Source: Actinomycetota bacterium
Lineage (GTDB): Bacteria; Actinomycetota; Thermoleophilia; Gaiellales; Gaiellaceae
Direction: 5' to 3'
DNA: 32,304 nt
Assembly: GCA_003134505.1 (NCBI GenBank)
Contig: PLBK01000025.1
Coordinates: 13,180 to 45,483, forward strand
Position numbers and translations under genes: made by a program. Of the stretch, positions 7,312 to 15,170 are shown in pieces (position 1 is the stretch's first letter; each line of letters begins with the position of its first letter). The notes under the pieces were generated by a model. The model made no database searches, was not told the origin of the DNA, and saw nothing but the letters and a program-made list of their open reading frames with translations.

Positions 7312-8748
7312 ATGCCCCACACCGACCTCGCCCACTCGGCAGCAGTCCTCGGGGCCATCGCGACCTTGCCGCTGCTGCTCGGCCGGGCTCGCGCCGCCGT
7401 CCTGTCGGGGCTCGTGCTGCTGACGGCGGCCGAGATCGCGCTGGCGGTCGCGCTCGTCCCGGGGAGCGACCTGAGGCGGATCGAGTCGGCGGCCCGCATC
7501 GGCGTGCTCGTGGTGGCCGCGATCGCCGTCCTCGTCCTCGCGGCCGTCCTCGCGCGCTATCCGGGCATCGCCGTCGTGCTCCTGCTGGCCGCGGCACCGT
7601 TTCGCATCACCGTCACGCTCGGCTCGCAGCACGCGATGCTGCTGCTGCCGCTGTACGGCATCCTCGCCGCGGCCGTGCTCGCCTTCGCCTGGCAGCTCGT
7701 GCACGGCCCGGCGGTGCGCCCGATCGCCCCCTGGCTCGCCGTTCCGAGCGCCGCGCTGATCGGCCTCTACGCGCTCTCCCTGCTCTGGACGAAGGACGTG
7801 CACGCCGGGAGCATCGAGCTCCTGTTCTTCCTCTTCCCGTTCGCAGCGCTCGTCACCGCCGTCGCCCACGGCCCCTGCCCTACGTGGCTTCCGCGGGCGC
7901 TCGGCGTCACGCTCGTCGGGGAGGCGCTGATCTTCGCCGTGATCGGCCTGTGGCAGGAGGCGACCCAGCACGTGTTCTTCTCCCGCTACCTCGAGGTCGC
8001 GAACGCCTACACGACGTACTTCCGCGTCAACTCGCTCTTCTACGACCCGAACATCTACGCGCGCCACCTGGTGCTGGCGATCACCGTGCTGCTGCTCGCG
8101 CTCTGGCGGAGGCACGTCGGGATCGCGTGGGCGGCCCTGGCGGGCGCCATCCTCTGGTTCGGCCTCTACTACTCGTACTCGCAGTCCGGCCTCGTGGCGC
8201 TGTTCGTGGTCGTCGTCGCCGTCACGCTCGTCGGCGGCGACAGGCGCGGGCGGCGCGTCGTCGCGATCGCGACGGCAGGCTTCGTCCTGGTCGGCGCCGG
8301 CCTCGTCGCGGCGAACGTCAAGGGGCAGTCGGCGCGCTCGCTGACGAGCGGCCGGTCGCACCTCGTCGCCGTCGCGGGGCGCGTGTTCCTCGACCATCCG
8401 CTCGTCGGCGTCGGCGTCGGCGCGCAGCCGCTCGCGAGCCGGGAGCTGGCCAAGTCGAGCACGCCGTCGAAGGGCGACGTCTCGCACACGACGCCGGTCA
8501 CGGTCGCGGCCGAGCTCGGGATCCTCGGGCTCGCCGGGTACCTCGCCTGGCTCCTCGGCGCCGCCGCCGTTCTCCGCGACGGCTGGCGACGAGACTCGAC
8601 GATCGGGCTCGGGATGGCCGCGGTCTTCTTCGTCCTGTTCGTGCACTCGCTCTTCTACAGCGGCTTCTTCGAGGACCCGATCACGTGGGGGACGCTGGCC
8701 TTCGCGGCGGCGTTCGCCGCGGCCCGTTCTCCCGCAGCGGTCGGCTGA
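7312..8748 (+). CDS. O-antigen ligase/polymerase-like membrane protein
   Basis: From the ATG at 7312 the protein has 478 residues and about ten to twelve hydrophobic helices. The large extracytoplasmic loop in the second half contains the Wzy_C-like pattern: T-S-G-R-S-H-L, then F-L-D-H-P-L-V-G-V-G-V-G-A-Q, and S-H-T-T-P-V-T-V-A-A-E-L-G-I-L-G, where the H-x-x-x-x-x-x-x-x-E-x-G segment is characteristic. Members join lipid-linked glycan to an acceptor or polymerise repeat units outside the cytoplasmic membrane. The open frame extends back to TTG at 7213 with GTG codons at 7228, 7252 and 7291, but those residues are not membrane-like and lack a ribosome binding site, so ATG 7312 is preferred. 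TAGTGT at 7289-7294 could serve as a -10. The gene leads a rightward group with a beta-propeller and a GT87-like gene. Confidence 0.8.
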   Translation: MPHTDLAHSAAVLGAIATLPLLLGRARAAVLSGLVLLTAAEIALAVALVPGSDLRRIESAARIGVLVVAAIAVLVLAAVLARYPGIAVVLLLAAAPFRITVTLGSQHAMLLLPLYGILAAAVLAFAWQLVHGPAVRPIAPWLAVPSAALIGLYALSLLWTKDVHAGSIELLFFLFPFAALVTAVAHGPCPTWLPRALGVTLVGEALIFAVIGLWQEATQHVFFSRYLEVANAYTTYFRVNSLFYDPNIYARHLVLAITVLLLALWRRHVGIAWAALAGAILWFGLYYSYSQSGLVALFVVVVAVTLVGGDRRGRRVVAIATAGFVLVGAGLVAANVKGQSARSLTSGRSHLVAVAGRVFLDHPLVGVGVGAQPLASRELAKSSTPSKGDVSHTTPVTVAAELGILGLAGYLAWLLGAAAVLRDGWRRDSTIGLGMAAVFFVLFVHSLFYSGFFEDPITWGTLAFAAAFAAARSPAAVG

Positions 8749-8769
8749 GCCGCAGGCATACTGGGCTTC

Positions 8770-10056
8770 TTGTCCCGCCTCCCTTCCTGGCTGAGGCGCA
8801 AGAGGGTCGTCATCCCGCTCGCCGTCGTCGCGCTCGCCGGACTCGGTGCGCTCGGCGCGGCGCTCGCGCTCCACAATCGCCGCCCCTCGGTCGGCGGACT
8901 GGTCACGTCGTCGCTGACCGACGTCTCGGTGAGCACGGCGAACCCGCCGCCGCCGAAGCCCGTCAAGCACCCCAGGCCGACCGGCCCGAAGGAGACGTGC
9001 TGGGACAACTTCGGCGGGAACCCCGAGCGCACGCTCGCGCTGGCGAACACGGCGCTCGGAACACCGACCAAGGTCCTCTGGGCCAAGGGCCTCCACGGCC
9101 TGATGGAGTACCCGCCGAGCTACTGCGACGGGCGCCTCTACGTCAACCTCGAGCAGGGCGAGACGCTGGCGATCGACGCGAGGACGGGCCGGACGATCTG
9201 GAGGCGCAAGGCCGCCGGCTTCACGGCGTCGACGCCCGCGATCGCCGGGCCGCGCCTGATCGTCAGCTCCCACGGCGGCACCGTGACCGCCTTCCGGCGC
9301 TCGGACGGCCAGACGCTGTGGCAGCTGAAGACGAACGCACCGGTGGAGTCGTCCCCCGTCGTCGTGGGCGGCACCGTCTTCGTGGGCGCGGCCGACGGGA
9401 GGCTGTTCGCGCTGAACGTCGTGACGGGGCGACCACGGTGGGTGTACGACGTCGGCGGGCGGATCAGCTCGAGCCCGTCCGTCTTCAGCGGCCGTGTCTG
9501 CATCACGACCTACAGCGGCCTCGTCCTCTGCCTGCACGTCGGGACCGGCCGCCTGATCTGGGCAACGGCCGTGCGCCGCGACTTCGTGCAGTACGACAGC
9601 TTCTACGCGAGCCCGTCCACGGACGGCACCCGCGTGTTCACCGTCTCCCGGTCCGGAAAGGTCGTGGCTCTCTCGGCCGAGGACGGGCGCATCCTGTGGA
9701 CGTACGGCCTCGGCACGACGGCCTACGGAACGCCCTCGGTCGCGAACGGCCGCGTCTTCGTCGGCGACTTCAACGGGGATGTGAACGCGTTCCGCACCAC
9801 GACCGGCAAGCTCCTCTGGCGCGCCCACGTAGGCGGGCGCATCCTTGGCCCGACGCTCGTCGTCGGCGGCCTCGTCTACTGCTCGTCGCTCGAGGGGAAC
9901 ACGTACGCGATCCAAACGGTGGACGGGCGCGTCGTCTGGCACTTCCACGCCGGCAAGTACGCGCCGGGGATCGCGACGAACCGCTTCTACTACTTCTCGT
10001 TTAACGGCCTTCTGATCGCCTACCAGGGCAAGTACGCGAGCCGCGCGACGGGCTGA
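8770..10056 (+). CDS. Membrane-anchored PQQ-like beta-propeller protein
   Basis: This 428-residue protein has a basic start (RLPSWLRRKR), one hydrophobic helix at about residues 13-33 and a Pro-rich linker (NPPPPKPVKHPRP). The rest is a set of repeats of the type D-A-R-T-G-R-T-I-W-R-R and V-V-G-G-T-V-F-V-G-A-A-D-G-R-L-F-A-L, with about seven or eight blades. These are PQQ/BamB-like blades, in which a Trp closes each one. The residues needed for a quinoprotein dehydrogenase are not evident, so a structural or binding role on the outer face of the membrane is more likely than an enzyme. The start is TTG at 8770: CATACT at 8757-8762 lies seven bases upstream and there is no Shine-Dalgarno sequence. 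It sits between an O-antigen-ligase-like gene and a GT-C gene and may assist glycan assembly, which is inference. Confidence 0.85.
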   Translation: MSRLPSWLRRKRVVIPLAVVALAGLGALGAALALHNRRPSVGGLVTSSLTDVSVSTANPPPPKPVKHPRPTGPKETCWDNFGGNPERTLALANTALGTPTKVLWAKGLHGLMEYPPSYCDGRLYVNLEQGETLAIDARTGRTIWRRKAAGFTASTPAIAGPRLIVSSHGGTVTAFRRSDGQTLWQLKTNAPVESSPVVVGGTVFVGAADGRLFALNVVTGRPRWVYDVGGRISSSPSVFSGRVCITTYSGLVLCLHVGTGRLIWATAVRRDFVQYDSFYASPSTDGTRVFTVSRSGKVVALSAEDGRILWTYGLGTTAYGTPSVANGRVFVGDFNGDVNAFRTTTGKLLWRAHVGGRILGPTLVVGGLVYCSSLEGNTYAIQTVDGRVVWHFHAGKYAPGIATNRFYYFSFNGLLIAYQGKYASRATG

Positions 10057-10085
10057 GCCGAGCGGTCTGCTAGTGATAGGCAGCC

Positions 10086-11462
10086 TTGAGCACGGCTGCG
10101 ACCCCCAAGCACTGCACGATCGCCGGTCGCCAGGCCTGGCTCGTGATCGGGACGCTCGGCGCGCTCGTCGTGCTCGGCGTGCCGGCGCTCGGCTCCGACC
10201 CGTGGCCGTTCCGGCCGGGGCCCGTCCACCCGACGGGGATCTTCGCCGCCGCCGTCCGCGCCGCGCACGAGCGCTGGGACCTCGGAATCCTGCGCACGCC
10301 GGCCGTGCTGGGCGGCGTCCTCGTGGTCGCGCTCGCGATTTGGCTGCTCGCGTCCGGGCGGCTCCCGTTGCGCCTCGCCGTCGGCGGGACGGTCGTGACC
10401 TCCGTCCTCCTGCTCCTCCCCGGCGTGATCCTGCAGGCCGGGCTCCGGCAGTCGACGGCGCCGTGGTTCTACACGAACGACTCGACCTACCAGATCGAGC
10501 TGGCCGGGCAGCTCATCCGTGACGGCCACGACCCGTACGGACACGACTACGGCTCGTCGGGCCTCGAGCGCTTCTACAGCCTCGACGGCTCGAGACCGAA
10601 GCCCGACGCGGAGCGCCAGGTCGCGCTGCGTCATTTCGCGTACTTCCCGGGCACGGCGCTCGCGGCCGCTGCATGGGGCGTGCTGCCGAAGCCGCTGGAC
10701 GACTACCGCTTCCTGGTCGCGCTCTGCGCGCTCTGCCTGCTCCCGGCCGCCCTGCTCTTCCCCGGTCCGGTCGGCCTTCGCCTCGCCGTCGGCGCCGGGC
10801 TCGCCGCCGGCCCGCTGATCACGCGCGCGGCCTGGTTCGGAACGGCCGACGCGCCGAGCCTGCTCCTGCTCGTCCTCGCGTTCGGCCTGGCCAGCCGCTC
10901 CCGGTGGACGTGGGCGGCCGCGTCGCTCGGCGGCGCGATCCTGGTTAAGCAGTTCGCGCTCGTCGCGCTGCCGTTCTTCGTGCTCCTGCTGCTCCGCCGG
11001 GCCGGCCGCGACCGGCTCGCGGCTCCCGCGGCCGCCTTCTGCGCCGTCCTCCTGGCCGGCTTCCTCCCCTTCCTGGTCGCAGGCCCGGGGGCGCTCTGGC
11101 GCGACACGGTCACGTACGGCGCCGGGACGTACCGGATCATCGGCTACGGCCTCGCCGCGCTGCTCCTGCGGGCGCACGCCCTCTCGAGCCGCACCGGCTC
11201 CTACCCGTTCGTGCCGCTCGTCCTCGCCGTCTGGGCTCCGGTGACGGCCTGGCTCCTGCGCGTCCAGTGGCGCTCACAGGCGGCCTGGACGGGAGCGGCG
11301 GCGTTCACGGTGTCGATGTTCCTGCTGCTCTTCCTCGCACGCGTGTTCCAGACGTCGTACCTCATCTGGCCGTTCGCGGGCGCGGCGCTCGCGCTGCTGC
11401 TCGCGGGCGCCGAGACACCAGATGGAGGTTCCCCGACGCTCGGTTCAGCCCGAGATGCTTGA
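10086..11462 (+). CDS. GT87/GT-C-like membrane glycosyltransferase
   Basis: This 458-residue polytopic protein has about eleven hydrophobic helices. After the third helix is the acidic loop F-Y-T-N-D-S-T-Y-Q-I-E-L-A-G-Q-L, followed by D-G-H-D-P-Y-G-H-D-Y; this is the usual position of the catalytic Asp in GT-C polyprenyl-phosphosugar transferases. Later come A-W-F-G-T-A-D-A-P-S and G-A-I-L-V-K-Q-F-A-L-V-A-L-P-F-F, matching the G-x-x-D and Lys-helix patterns of the GT87 (DUF2029) family of mannosyltransferase-like proteins. A role in adding sugars to a lipid or surface glycan outside the membrane is expected from the family; donor and acceptor are unknown. The TTG start at 10086 follows GCTAGTGAT about eight bases upstream without a good ribosome binding site; GTG 10143 is an alternative. 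The 3' end overlaps a convergent gene by 18 bases. Confidence 0.75.
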   Translation: MSTAATPKHCTIAGRQAWLVIGTLGALVVLGVPALGSDPWPFRPGPVHPTGIFAAAVRAAHERWDLGILRTPAVLGGVLVVALAIWLLASGRLPLRLAVGGTVVTSVLLLLPGVILQAGLRQSTAPWFYTNDSTYQIELAGQLIRDGHDPYGHDYGSSGLERFYSLDGSRPKPDAERQVALRHFAYFPGTALAAAAWGVLPKPLDDYRFLVALCALCLLPAALLFPGPVGLRLAVGAGLAAGPLITRAAWFGTADAPSLLLLVLAFGLASRSRWTWAAASLGGAILVKQFALVALPFFVLLLLRRAGRDRLAAPAAAFCAVLLAGFLPFLVAGPGALWRDTVTYGAGTYRIIGYGLAALLLRAHALSSRTGSYPFVPLVLAVWAPVTAWLLRVQWRSQAAWTGAAAFTVSMFLLLFLARVFQTSYLIWPFAGAALALLLAGAETPDGGSPTLGSARDA

Positions 11463-11975
11463 GTTAGCGGTGGGGTCCGTGGCTGCTGTTGCGCAGGTTA
11501 CGTGGCGGGCGGTGCGGGTGTCCGCCTCCGCGGCCATGACAGCCTCGAAGCGTTTGTTGAACACCACATAAGGCTCGTGGACAAGGAACCAGCACTCCGC
11601 CAGATTCGGCGCGTCGCTGAATCTCATGGTGCAGTCGTAGAAGTTGCTGACGATTGGCGGCCCGCTTCTTGCTTTCCAAGCAGCTTCCCTCGCGGTGAAG
11701 GCACTCCTGGGCACGCGGACCGCGCAGGTGACCGCCACCGCGTTTGGGCAGGTAGCGCGGTAACCGCCGTACATCGTGTGGCACCCGCCGTTGTCGTAGA
11801 CCCTCAGCACGTAGGACTCGATCGCTGTCCGCGTGTTGAGGTGCGCGTGCGAACGGACGAAGTGGACGCCGGTGTCATGGTCCGGCGGGTAGGTGACCGG
11901 CTTCGATGTCTGGAAGTGTGTCCATCCCCAGAAGCCGATGGCACCGCACGCGAGCAGAATGGACACGAATCGCAT
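11445..11975 (-). CDS. Cys-rich exported hypothetical protein
   Basis: I do not recognise this family. From the ATG at 11975 the protein has 176 residues. It starts with a single hydrophobic segment, M-R-F-V-S-I-L-L-A-C-G-A-I-G-F-W-G-W, which fits a signal anchor or uncleaved signal, followed by an extracytoplasmic domain. Beyond the signal, that domain has six cysteines (in GGCHTMYGG, RATCPN, VTCAV, YDCTM, AECWF and HVTCAT), an even number compatible with disulfides outside the cell. The ATG is preceded by GAGGGAG, which decides against the much longer open frame upstream, whose predicted product is Arg/Ser-rich and out of register with a real protein. Base composition looks lower in G+C than the neighbouring genes. 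It overlaps the GT87-like gene tail-to-tail by 18 bases. Confidence 0.6.
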   Translation of the reverse strand: MRFVSILLACGAIGFWGWTHFQTSKPVTYPPDHDTGVHFVRSHAHLNTRTAIESYVLRVYDNGGCHTMYGGYRATCPNAVAVTCAVRVPRSAFTAREAAWKARSGPPIVSNFYDCTMRFSDAPNLAECWFLVHEPYVVFNKRFEAVMAAEADTRTARHVTCATAATDPTANSSISG

Positions 11976-12042
11976 CTCCCTCGAGCTATCGGCCCGGCTC
12001 GGCTCCACTATGAGACTGCGGTACCGCCCGTATGAGGGACGC

Positions 12043-12978
12043 TCAGCGCTTGACGACCACCACGACCGCGCGGGCGGAGTGCCCGTTCGCCGCGACGACC
12101 AGCGGGTGGCGGCCGAGCTTCGTCGCGCGCAGGACGAGGTGGTGCGGGCGAGACGTGCCGGTCTTGCCCAGGAACTGCCAGCGGACCGACTTCGCGTCCG
12201 CGAGCACACGGACCGTGAAGGTCGAGCCCAGGTGGACACGGATCACCTTCAGGGCGAACGCGACGTAGCGGATCTGGATTCGGACCGACCGCGTCGGGCG
12301 AGAGAGGTTCCCCGCAAGGTCCTGCGCCACGAGGGAGATGCGATGGATGCCGGCCGGAAGCGGCACGCCCCCGAGCGTTCCGGGCCAGTACAGCGTGGCC
12401 TGGAGCCGCGTCGGGCGGCCGCGGACTGCGACGTGCCCGTCCACGAGCAACCGCACGCGGGCCTGCTCCGTCACCCGGTAGCGCACGCTGAGAGCGTCGC
12501 GAACGTGGTCGCCGTCGGGTGAGATCACGAGCGGTTTCACGGCCAGCAGCACGGCGGCGGGGGGCTTCGTGTCCACTCTCGTCCCTCTCGGGAGGACGAT
12601 CGTCCGGTGCTGGCCGCCGAAGTGGAGCCGGAACCGGTAGAGGCCGTCCGGCAGGAGCTGCCCGGCGTCGTTGCGCCCGTTCCACTCGAAGTGCAGCGGG
12701 TTGTGGCGGAAGCGGCGGCTGTTCACGAGCGTGCGCACGACGCGACCGTCCGGCCCGATCACTTCGAGCGTCAGGGTACCGGTATTCCGTAGCTTGAACT
12801 TGATCCGGGCGACGTGCTGCGGGCAGCCGCAGACGGGCGAGAAGCTGTAGTCGACGAACGGGCCGCTGATCGGGTTCTTCTCGAGCTTGAAGCCCTCGAT
12901 CACGCCGAGCGCGACCGCCGTCCCGCCGAGCAGGGCGAGGACGAGCGCCGTCGTGGCGAAGCGGGAGAAGCGGCTCAA
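12043..12978 (-). CDS. Secreted protein with FlgD-Ig-like domain
   Basis: This 311-residue protein has an N-terminal hydrophobic segment (T-T-A-L-V-L-A-L-L-G-G-T-A-V-A-L) and then a FlgD-Ig-like fold. The pattern I-K-F-K-L-R-N-T-G-T-L-T-L-E-V, G-P-D-G-R-V-V-R-T-L, F-E-W-N-G-R-N-D-A-G and L-L-P-D-G-L-Y-R-F-R is the W-x-G plus D-G-x-Y signature of that domain. A second beta-rich section begins at S-P-D-G-D-H-V-R-D (about residue 150) with Y-R-V and W-P-G-T segments, and a third Ig-like section closes the protein. A C-G-C pair near residue 50 could form a disulfide or bind metal. Such proteins act as surface or extracellular binding modules; no catalytic motif is visible. The start is TTG at 12978 with TACAAT nine bases upstream. 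A related domain occurs in the last gene of the window. Confidence 0.8.
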   Translation of the reverse strand: MSRFSRFATTALVLALLGGTAVALGVIEGFKLEKNPISGPFVDYSFSPVCGCPQHVARIKFKLRNTGTLTLEVIGPDGRVVRTLVNSRRFRHNPLHFEWNGRNDAGQLLPDGLYRFRLHFGGQHRTIVLPRGTRVDTKPPAAVLLAVKPLVISPDGDHVRDALSVRYRVTEQARVRLLVDGHVAVRGRPTRLQATLYWPGTLGGVPLPAGIHRISLVAQDLAGNLSRPTRSVRIQIRYVAFALKVIRVHLGSTFTVRVLADAKSVRWQFLGKTGTSRPHHLVLRATKLGRHPLVVAANGHSARAVVVVVKR

Positions 12979-12987
12979 GGCCGGGCG

Positions 12988-12993
12988 ATTGTA
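12988..12993 (-). promoter_or_regulatory. Predicted -10 (TACAAT) for the FlgD-Ig gene
   Basis: Read on the minus strand, TACAAT lies nine bases before the TTG start at 12978 and no ribosome binding site is seen between. It is a near-consensus -10 in a G+C-rich setting and would give a leaderless or nearly leaderless mRNA. Confidence 0.5.
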
Positions 12994-13003
12994 GTTTCGT
13001 CGC

Positions 13004-13021
13004 GTCGCGCCGGAGCGCGAC
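13004..13021 (-). terminator. Possible hairpin after the TauE-like gene
   Basis: GTCGCG (13004-13009) and CGCGAC (13016-13021) form a six-pair stem with a six-base loop. It starts six bases after the exporter stop codon and just before the next gene's promoter. No T-run follows, so termination by this hairpin is only a possibility. Confidence 0.3.
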
Positions 13022-13027
13022 AGCCGC

Positions 13028-13954
13028 CTACGCCGGCTCGGAGCCGACCCTCTGCGGCGGTACCGCAGGAAGCTGGCCGTTCCGGCCGCGCTGGATGCGG
13101 ACCCAGCTGCGGCGGCCGATGTAGATCAGGATCGCCGCCATGCCGACGGCGAGCAGGACGACGATGGCGACGCCCGCGCCCGGGACGTCGACCAGCTTCA
13201 GGCCGGAGAGACCGAGCACGAGCGCGAGCACGAAACGGAGCGGCCGGTCGGGCACCTGGAGCGACAGGCGACCACCGACGAGCACGCCCGGAAGCGAGCC
13301 GAGCAACAGCCAGCCGACCGTGCTCATGTCGACGTTCCCGGCGATGAAGTGCCCGATGCCCGCCACGTAGAGCAGCGCGGCCGCATGGAAGATGTCGGTG
13401 CCGACCACCTTGTGGGCGCGCAGCGGGAAGACCACGAGCAGCGTCAGCCCGAAGAAGACGCCGCTGCCGACCGACGTCAGGCCGACGACGAAGCCGCCGA
13501 ACAGGCCGATCAGGACAGCGGCGAGTCGGTCGCGGCGCTCGAGCGTGAAGTCGACGTCGCCGACGGGCTTCGAGGTGATGAAGTTCTTCGCCACCAGCCC
13601 GACGCAGCCGAACAGGAGCGCGCCGCCGAGGACGCGGCCCATCGTCGACTCGATGCCCTTGCCGTAGTGGTGCTGGAGCCAGTCGGCGAGCCAGACGCCG
13701 AGCAGCGACATCGGCGCCGAGCCGAGCAGCATCCAGCCGGCGAGCTGCGCCCGCACGTTGCCCATCCGCCGGTGCTGCACGGCGCCGAGCGTCTTGAAGA
13801 TCGCGCCGTGGGCGATGTCGGTGCCGATCGCGACCGTCGGGTTGAAGCCGAACACGATGACGAGGATCGGCGTCATCAGCGAGCCGCCGCCCATGCCCGT
13901 CATCCCGACGAGCGTCCCGATCAGCGCGCCGGTGAGCGCCAGCTCCCACCACAT
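13028..13954 (-). CDS. TauE/SafE family sulfite/sulfonate exporter-like permease
   Basis: The 308-residue protein has about eight hydrophobic helices. It opens with G-A-L-I-G-T-L-V-G-M-T-G-M-G-G-G-S-L-M-T-P, the Gly-rich first repeat of the TauE/SafE (DUF81) family. The second half repeats the pattern as G-L-F-G-G-F-V-V-G-L-T-S-V-G-S-G. A charged cytoplasmic loop with D-V-D-F-T-L-E-R-R-D-R-L separates the halves. Family members move sulfite, sulfonates or other small organic anions across the membrane. The gene is last in the sulfur operon, 12 bases after sat, and has no ribosome binding site of its own, so it probably depends on coupled translation. In this setting, export of surplus sulfite or of a sulfonate product, or uptake of sulfate, are all possible; direction and substrate are inference. 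Confidence 0.85.
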   Translation of the reverse strand: MWWELALTGALIGTLVGMTGMGGGSLMTPILVIVFGFNPTVAIGTDIAHGAIFKTLGAVQHRRMGNVRAQLAGWMLLGSAPMSLLGVWLADWLQHHYGKGIESTMGRVLGGALLFGCVGLVAKNFITSKPVGDVDFTLERRDRLAAVLIGLFGGFVVGLTSVGSGVFFGLTLLVVFPLRAHKVVGTDIFHAAALLYVAGIGHFIAGNVDMSTVGWLLLGSLPGVLVGGRLSLQVPDRPLRFVLALVLGLSGLKLVDVPGAGVAIVVLLAVGMAAILIYIGRRSWVRIQRGRNGQLPAVPPQRVGSEPA

Positions 13955-13966
13955 GGCGCTAGCGGA

Positions 13967-15097
13967 TCACGACCTGTACGCCTCGATGAGCGCGGCCGCG
14001 ACCTCGGGCCGGGAGAACTCGACCGGCGGCAGCTCACCCGCCTCGAGCATCTCACGGACCTTCGTCCCCGACAGGAACACGTGCTGCTCCGCCGGGTGCG
14101 GGCAGGTCTTGGCCGAGGCCATCGCCCCGCAGGTGGTGCACCAGAACGTGTGCTCGAAGAACATCGGCTCGATGTCGAGCTCGTGCGGTGAGAAGTCGTC
14201 GAAGATCAGCTGCGCGTCGTAGGAGCCGTAGTACGAGCCGACGCCGGCGTGGTCGCGGCCGACGATGAAGTGCGAGCAGCCGTAGTTCTTGCGGCAGATC
14301 GCGTGCCAGATCGCCTCGCGCGGGCCCGCGTAGCGCATCGCGGCCGGGAACGCCGCCACCAGCACGCGGTCGGCCGGGTAATAGCCGTCGACGAGCAACC
14401 GGTAGCACTCGACGCGGGTCGCGACCGGCACGTCGTCCGACTTCGTCTCGCCGACGAGCGGGTGGATGAGCAGCCCGTCGACCGTCTCGAGCGCGACCTT
14501 GGTCAGGTACTCGTGTGCGCGGTGGATCGGGTTCCGCGTCTGGAAGCCGACCACCCGCCGCCAGCCGCGCTCGGCAAACGTGCGCCGCGTGTCGACCGGG
14601 TCGAGCGCCAGCTCCGGGAACGACGGCTCCGCCCGCTCGAAGACGGTGACGCGCCCGGCCAGGTAGAGCGGCTTCTGCCCGTACAGCCGGGCCACACCGG
14701 GATGCTCGGCGTCGGTCGTGCGGAAGCACTGCTCCGCCTCGTGCTGCTTGTCGTACTCGAAGCTTTCGCGGACGTCCAGCACCGCCAGCGGCCGGCCAGT
14801 CTCGTCGGCGAGCGCGACGCGGTCTCCCCGCGGCGCCTCGTCGACGGCCAGGCACACAGGCAGCGCCCACGGCAGGCCGCTTCCGAGCCGCATCTCCTCG
14901 ACCACGTGCTCGTAGTCCTCGCGGCTCATGAAGCCTTCGAGCGGAGACAGCGCGCCCGAGGCGAGCATGTCCAGATCGGACAGCTCCCGCGACGTGAGCG
15001 TGATCTGCTCCAGCGCCTCGACGTCGTCCGGCCGCTCGCCGGTGCGGTCGACGAGCTCGCCGCCGTGCGGGCGGATCAGGTGATCGGTCGTCGTCAC
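13967..15097 (-). CDS. sat: Sulfate adenylyltransferase (ATP sulfurylase)
   Basis: This 376-residue enzyme makes adenosine 5'-phosphosulfate (APS) from ATP and sulfate in the cytoplasm. It is the homo-oligomeric Sat type rather than CysDN. The nucleotide-binding motif Q-T-R-N-P-I-H-R-A-H-E is at residues 186-196 and G-R-D-H-A-G at 280-285, both intact. A Cys cluster C-T-T-C-x8-C-P-H (Cys320, Cys323, Cys332) matches the zinc site of bacterial and archaeal Sat. Length is normal for a protein without a fused kinase domain. The start is GTG at 15097. It follows cysC by 73 bases holding a strong hairpin and precedes the TauE-like exporter gene by 12 bases. With the adjacent cysC and cysH it completes the activation and first reduction of sulfate. 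Confidence 0.95.
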   Translation of the reverse strand: MTTTDHLIRPHGGELVDRTGERPDDVEALEQITLTSRELSDLDMLASGALSPLEGFMSREDYEHVVEEMRLGSGLPWALPVCLAVDEAPRGDRVALADETGRPLAVLDVRESFEYDKQHEAEQCFRTTDAEHPGVARLYGQKPLYLAGRVTVFERAEPSFPELALDPVDTRRTFAERGWRRVVGFQTRNPIHRAHEYLTKVALETVDGLLIHPLVGETKSDDVPVATRVECYRLLVDGYYPADRVLVAAFPAAMRYAGPREAIWHAICRKNYGCSHFIVGRDHAGVGSYYGSYDAQLIFDDFSPHELDIEPMFFEHTFWCTTCGAMASAKTCPHPAEQHVFLSGTKVREMLEAGELPPVEFSRPEVAAALIEAYRS

Positions 15098-15116
15098 CGC
15101 GCTGATCCCCGCTCCC

Positions 15117-15137
15117 GGCGCCGGCGAAGCCGGCGCC
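15117..15137. repeat. Perfect 9-bp hairpin in the cysC-sat intercistronic space
   Basis: GGCGCCGGC (15117-15125) and GCCGGCGCC (15129-15137) are perfect reverse complements with a three-base GAA loop. This is the only junction in the sulfur operon longer than 12 bases. There is no T-run on the minus strand, so it is more likely an mRNA processing, stability or attenuation element than a simple terminator. Confidence 0.6.
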
Positions 15138-15170
15138 TCCGCTCTCTCTTGAGCTCCGTCGAGCCTACGC

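Noticed and set aside
7185-10004. Very long plus-strand open frame of 939 codons
   Set aside because: It runs through two well-supported genes in another frame and its product is Arg/Pro/Gly-rich without domains. It is an artefact of high G+C content.
13004-13021. Hairpin considered as a firm terminator for the sulfur operon
   Set aside because: The stem is only six pairs with no T-run, so it is kept as a low-confidence feature only.
15117-15137. Hairpin considered as a rho-independent terminator
   Set aside because: There is no T-run on the minus strand after the stem, and the gene order suggests continued transcription into sat.
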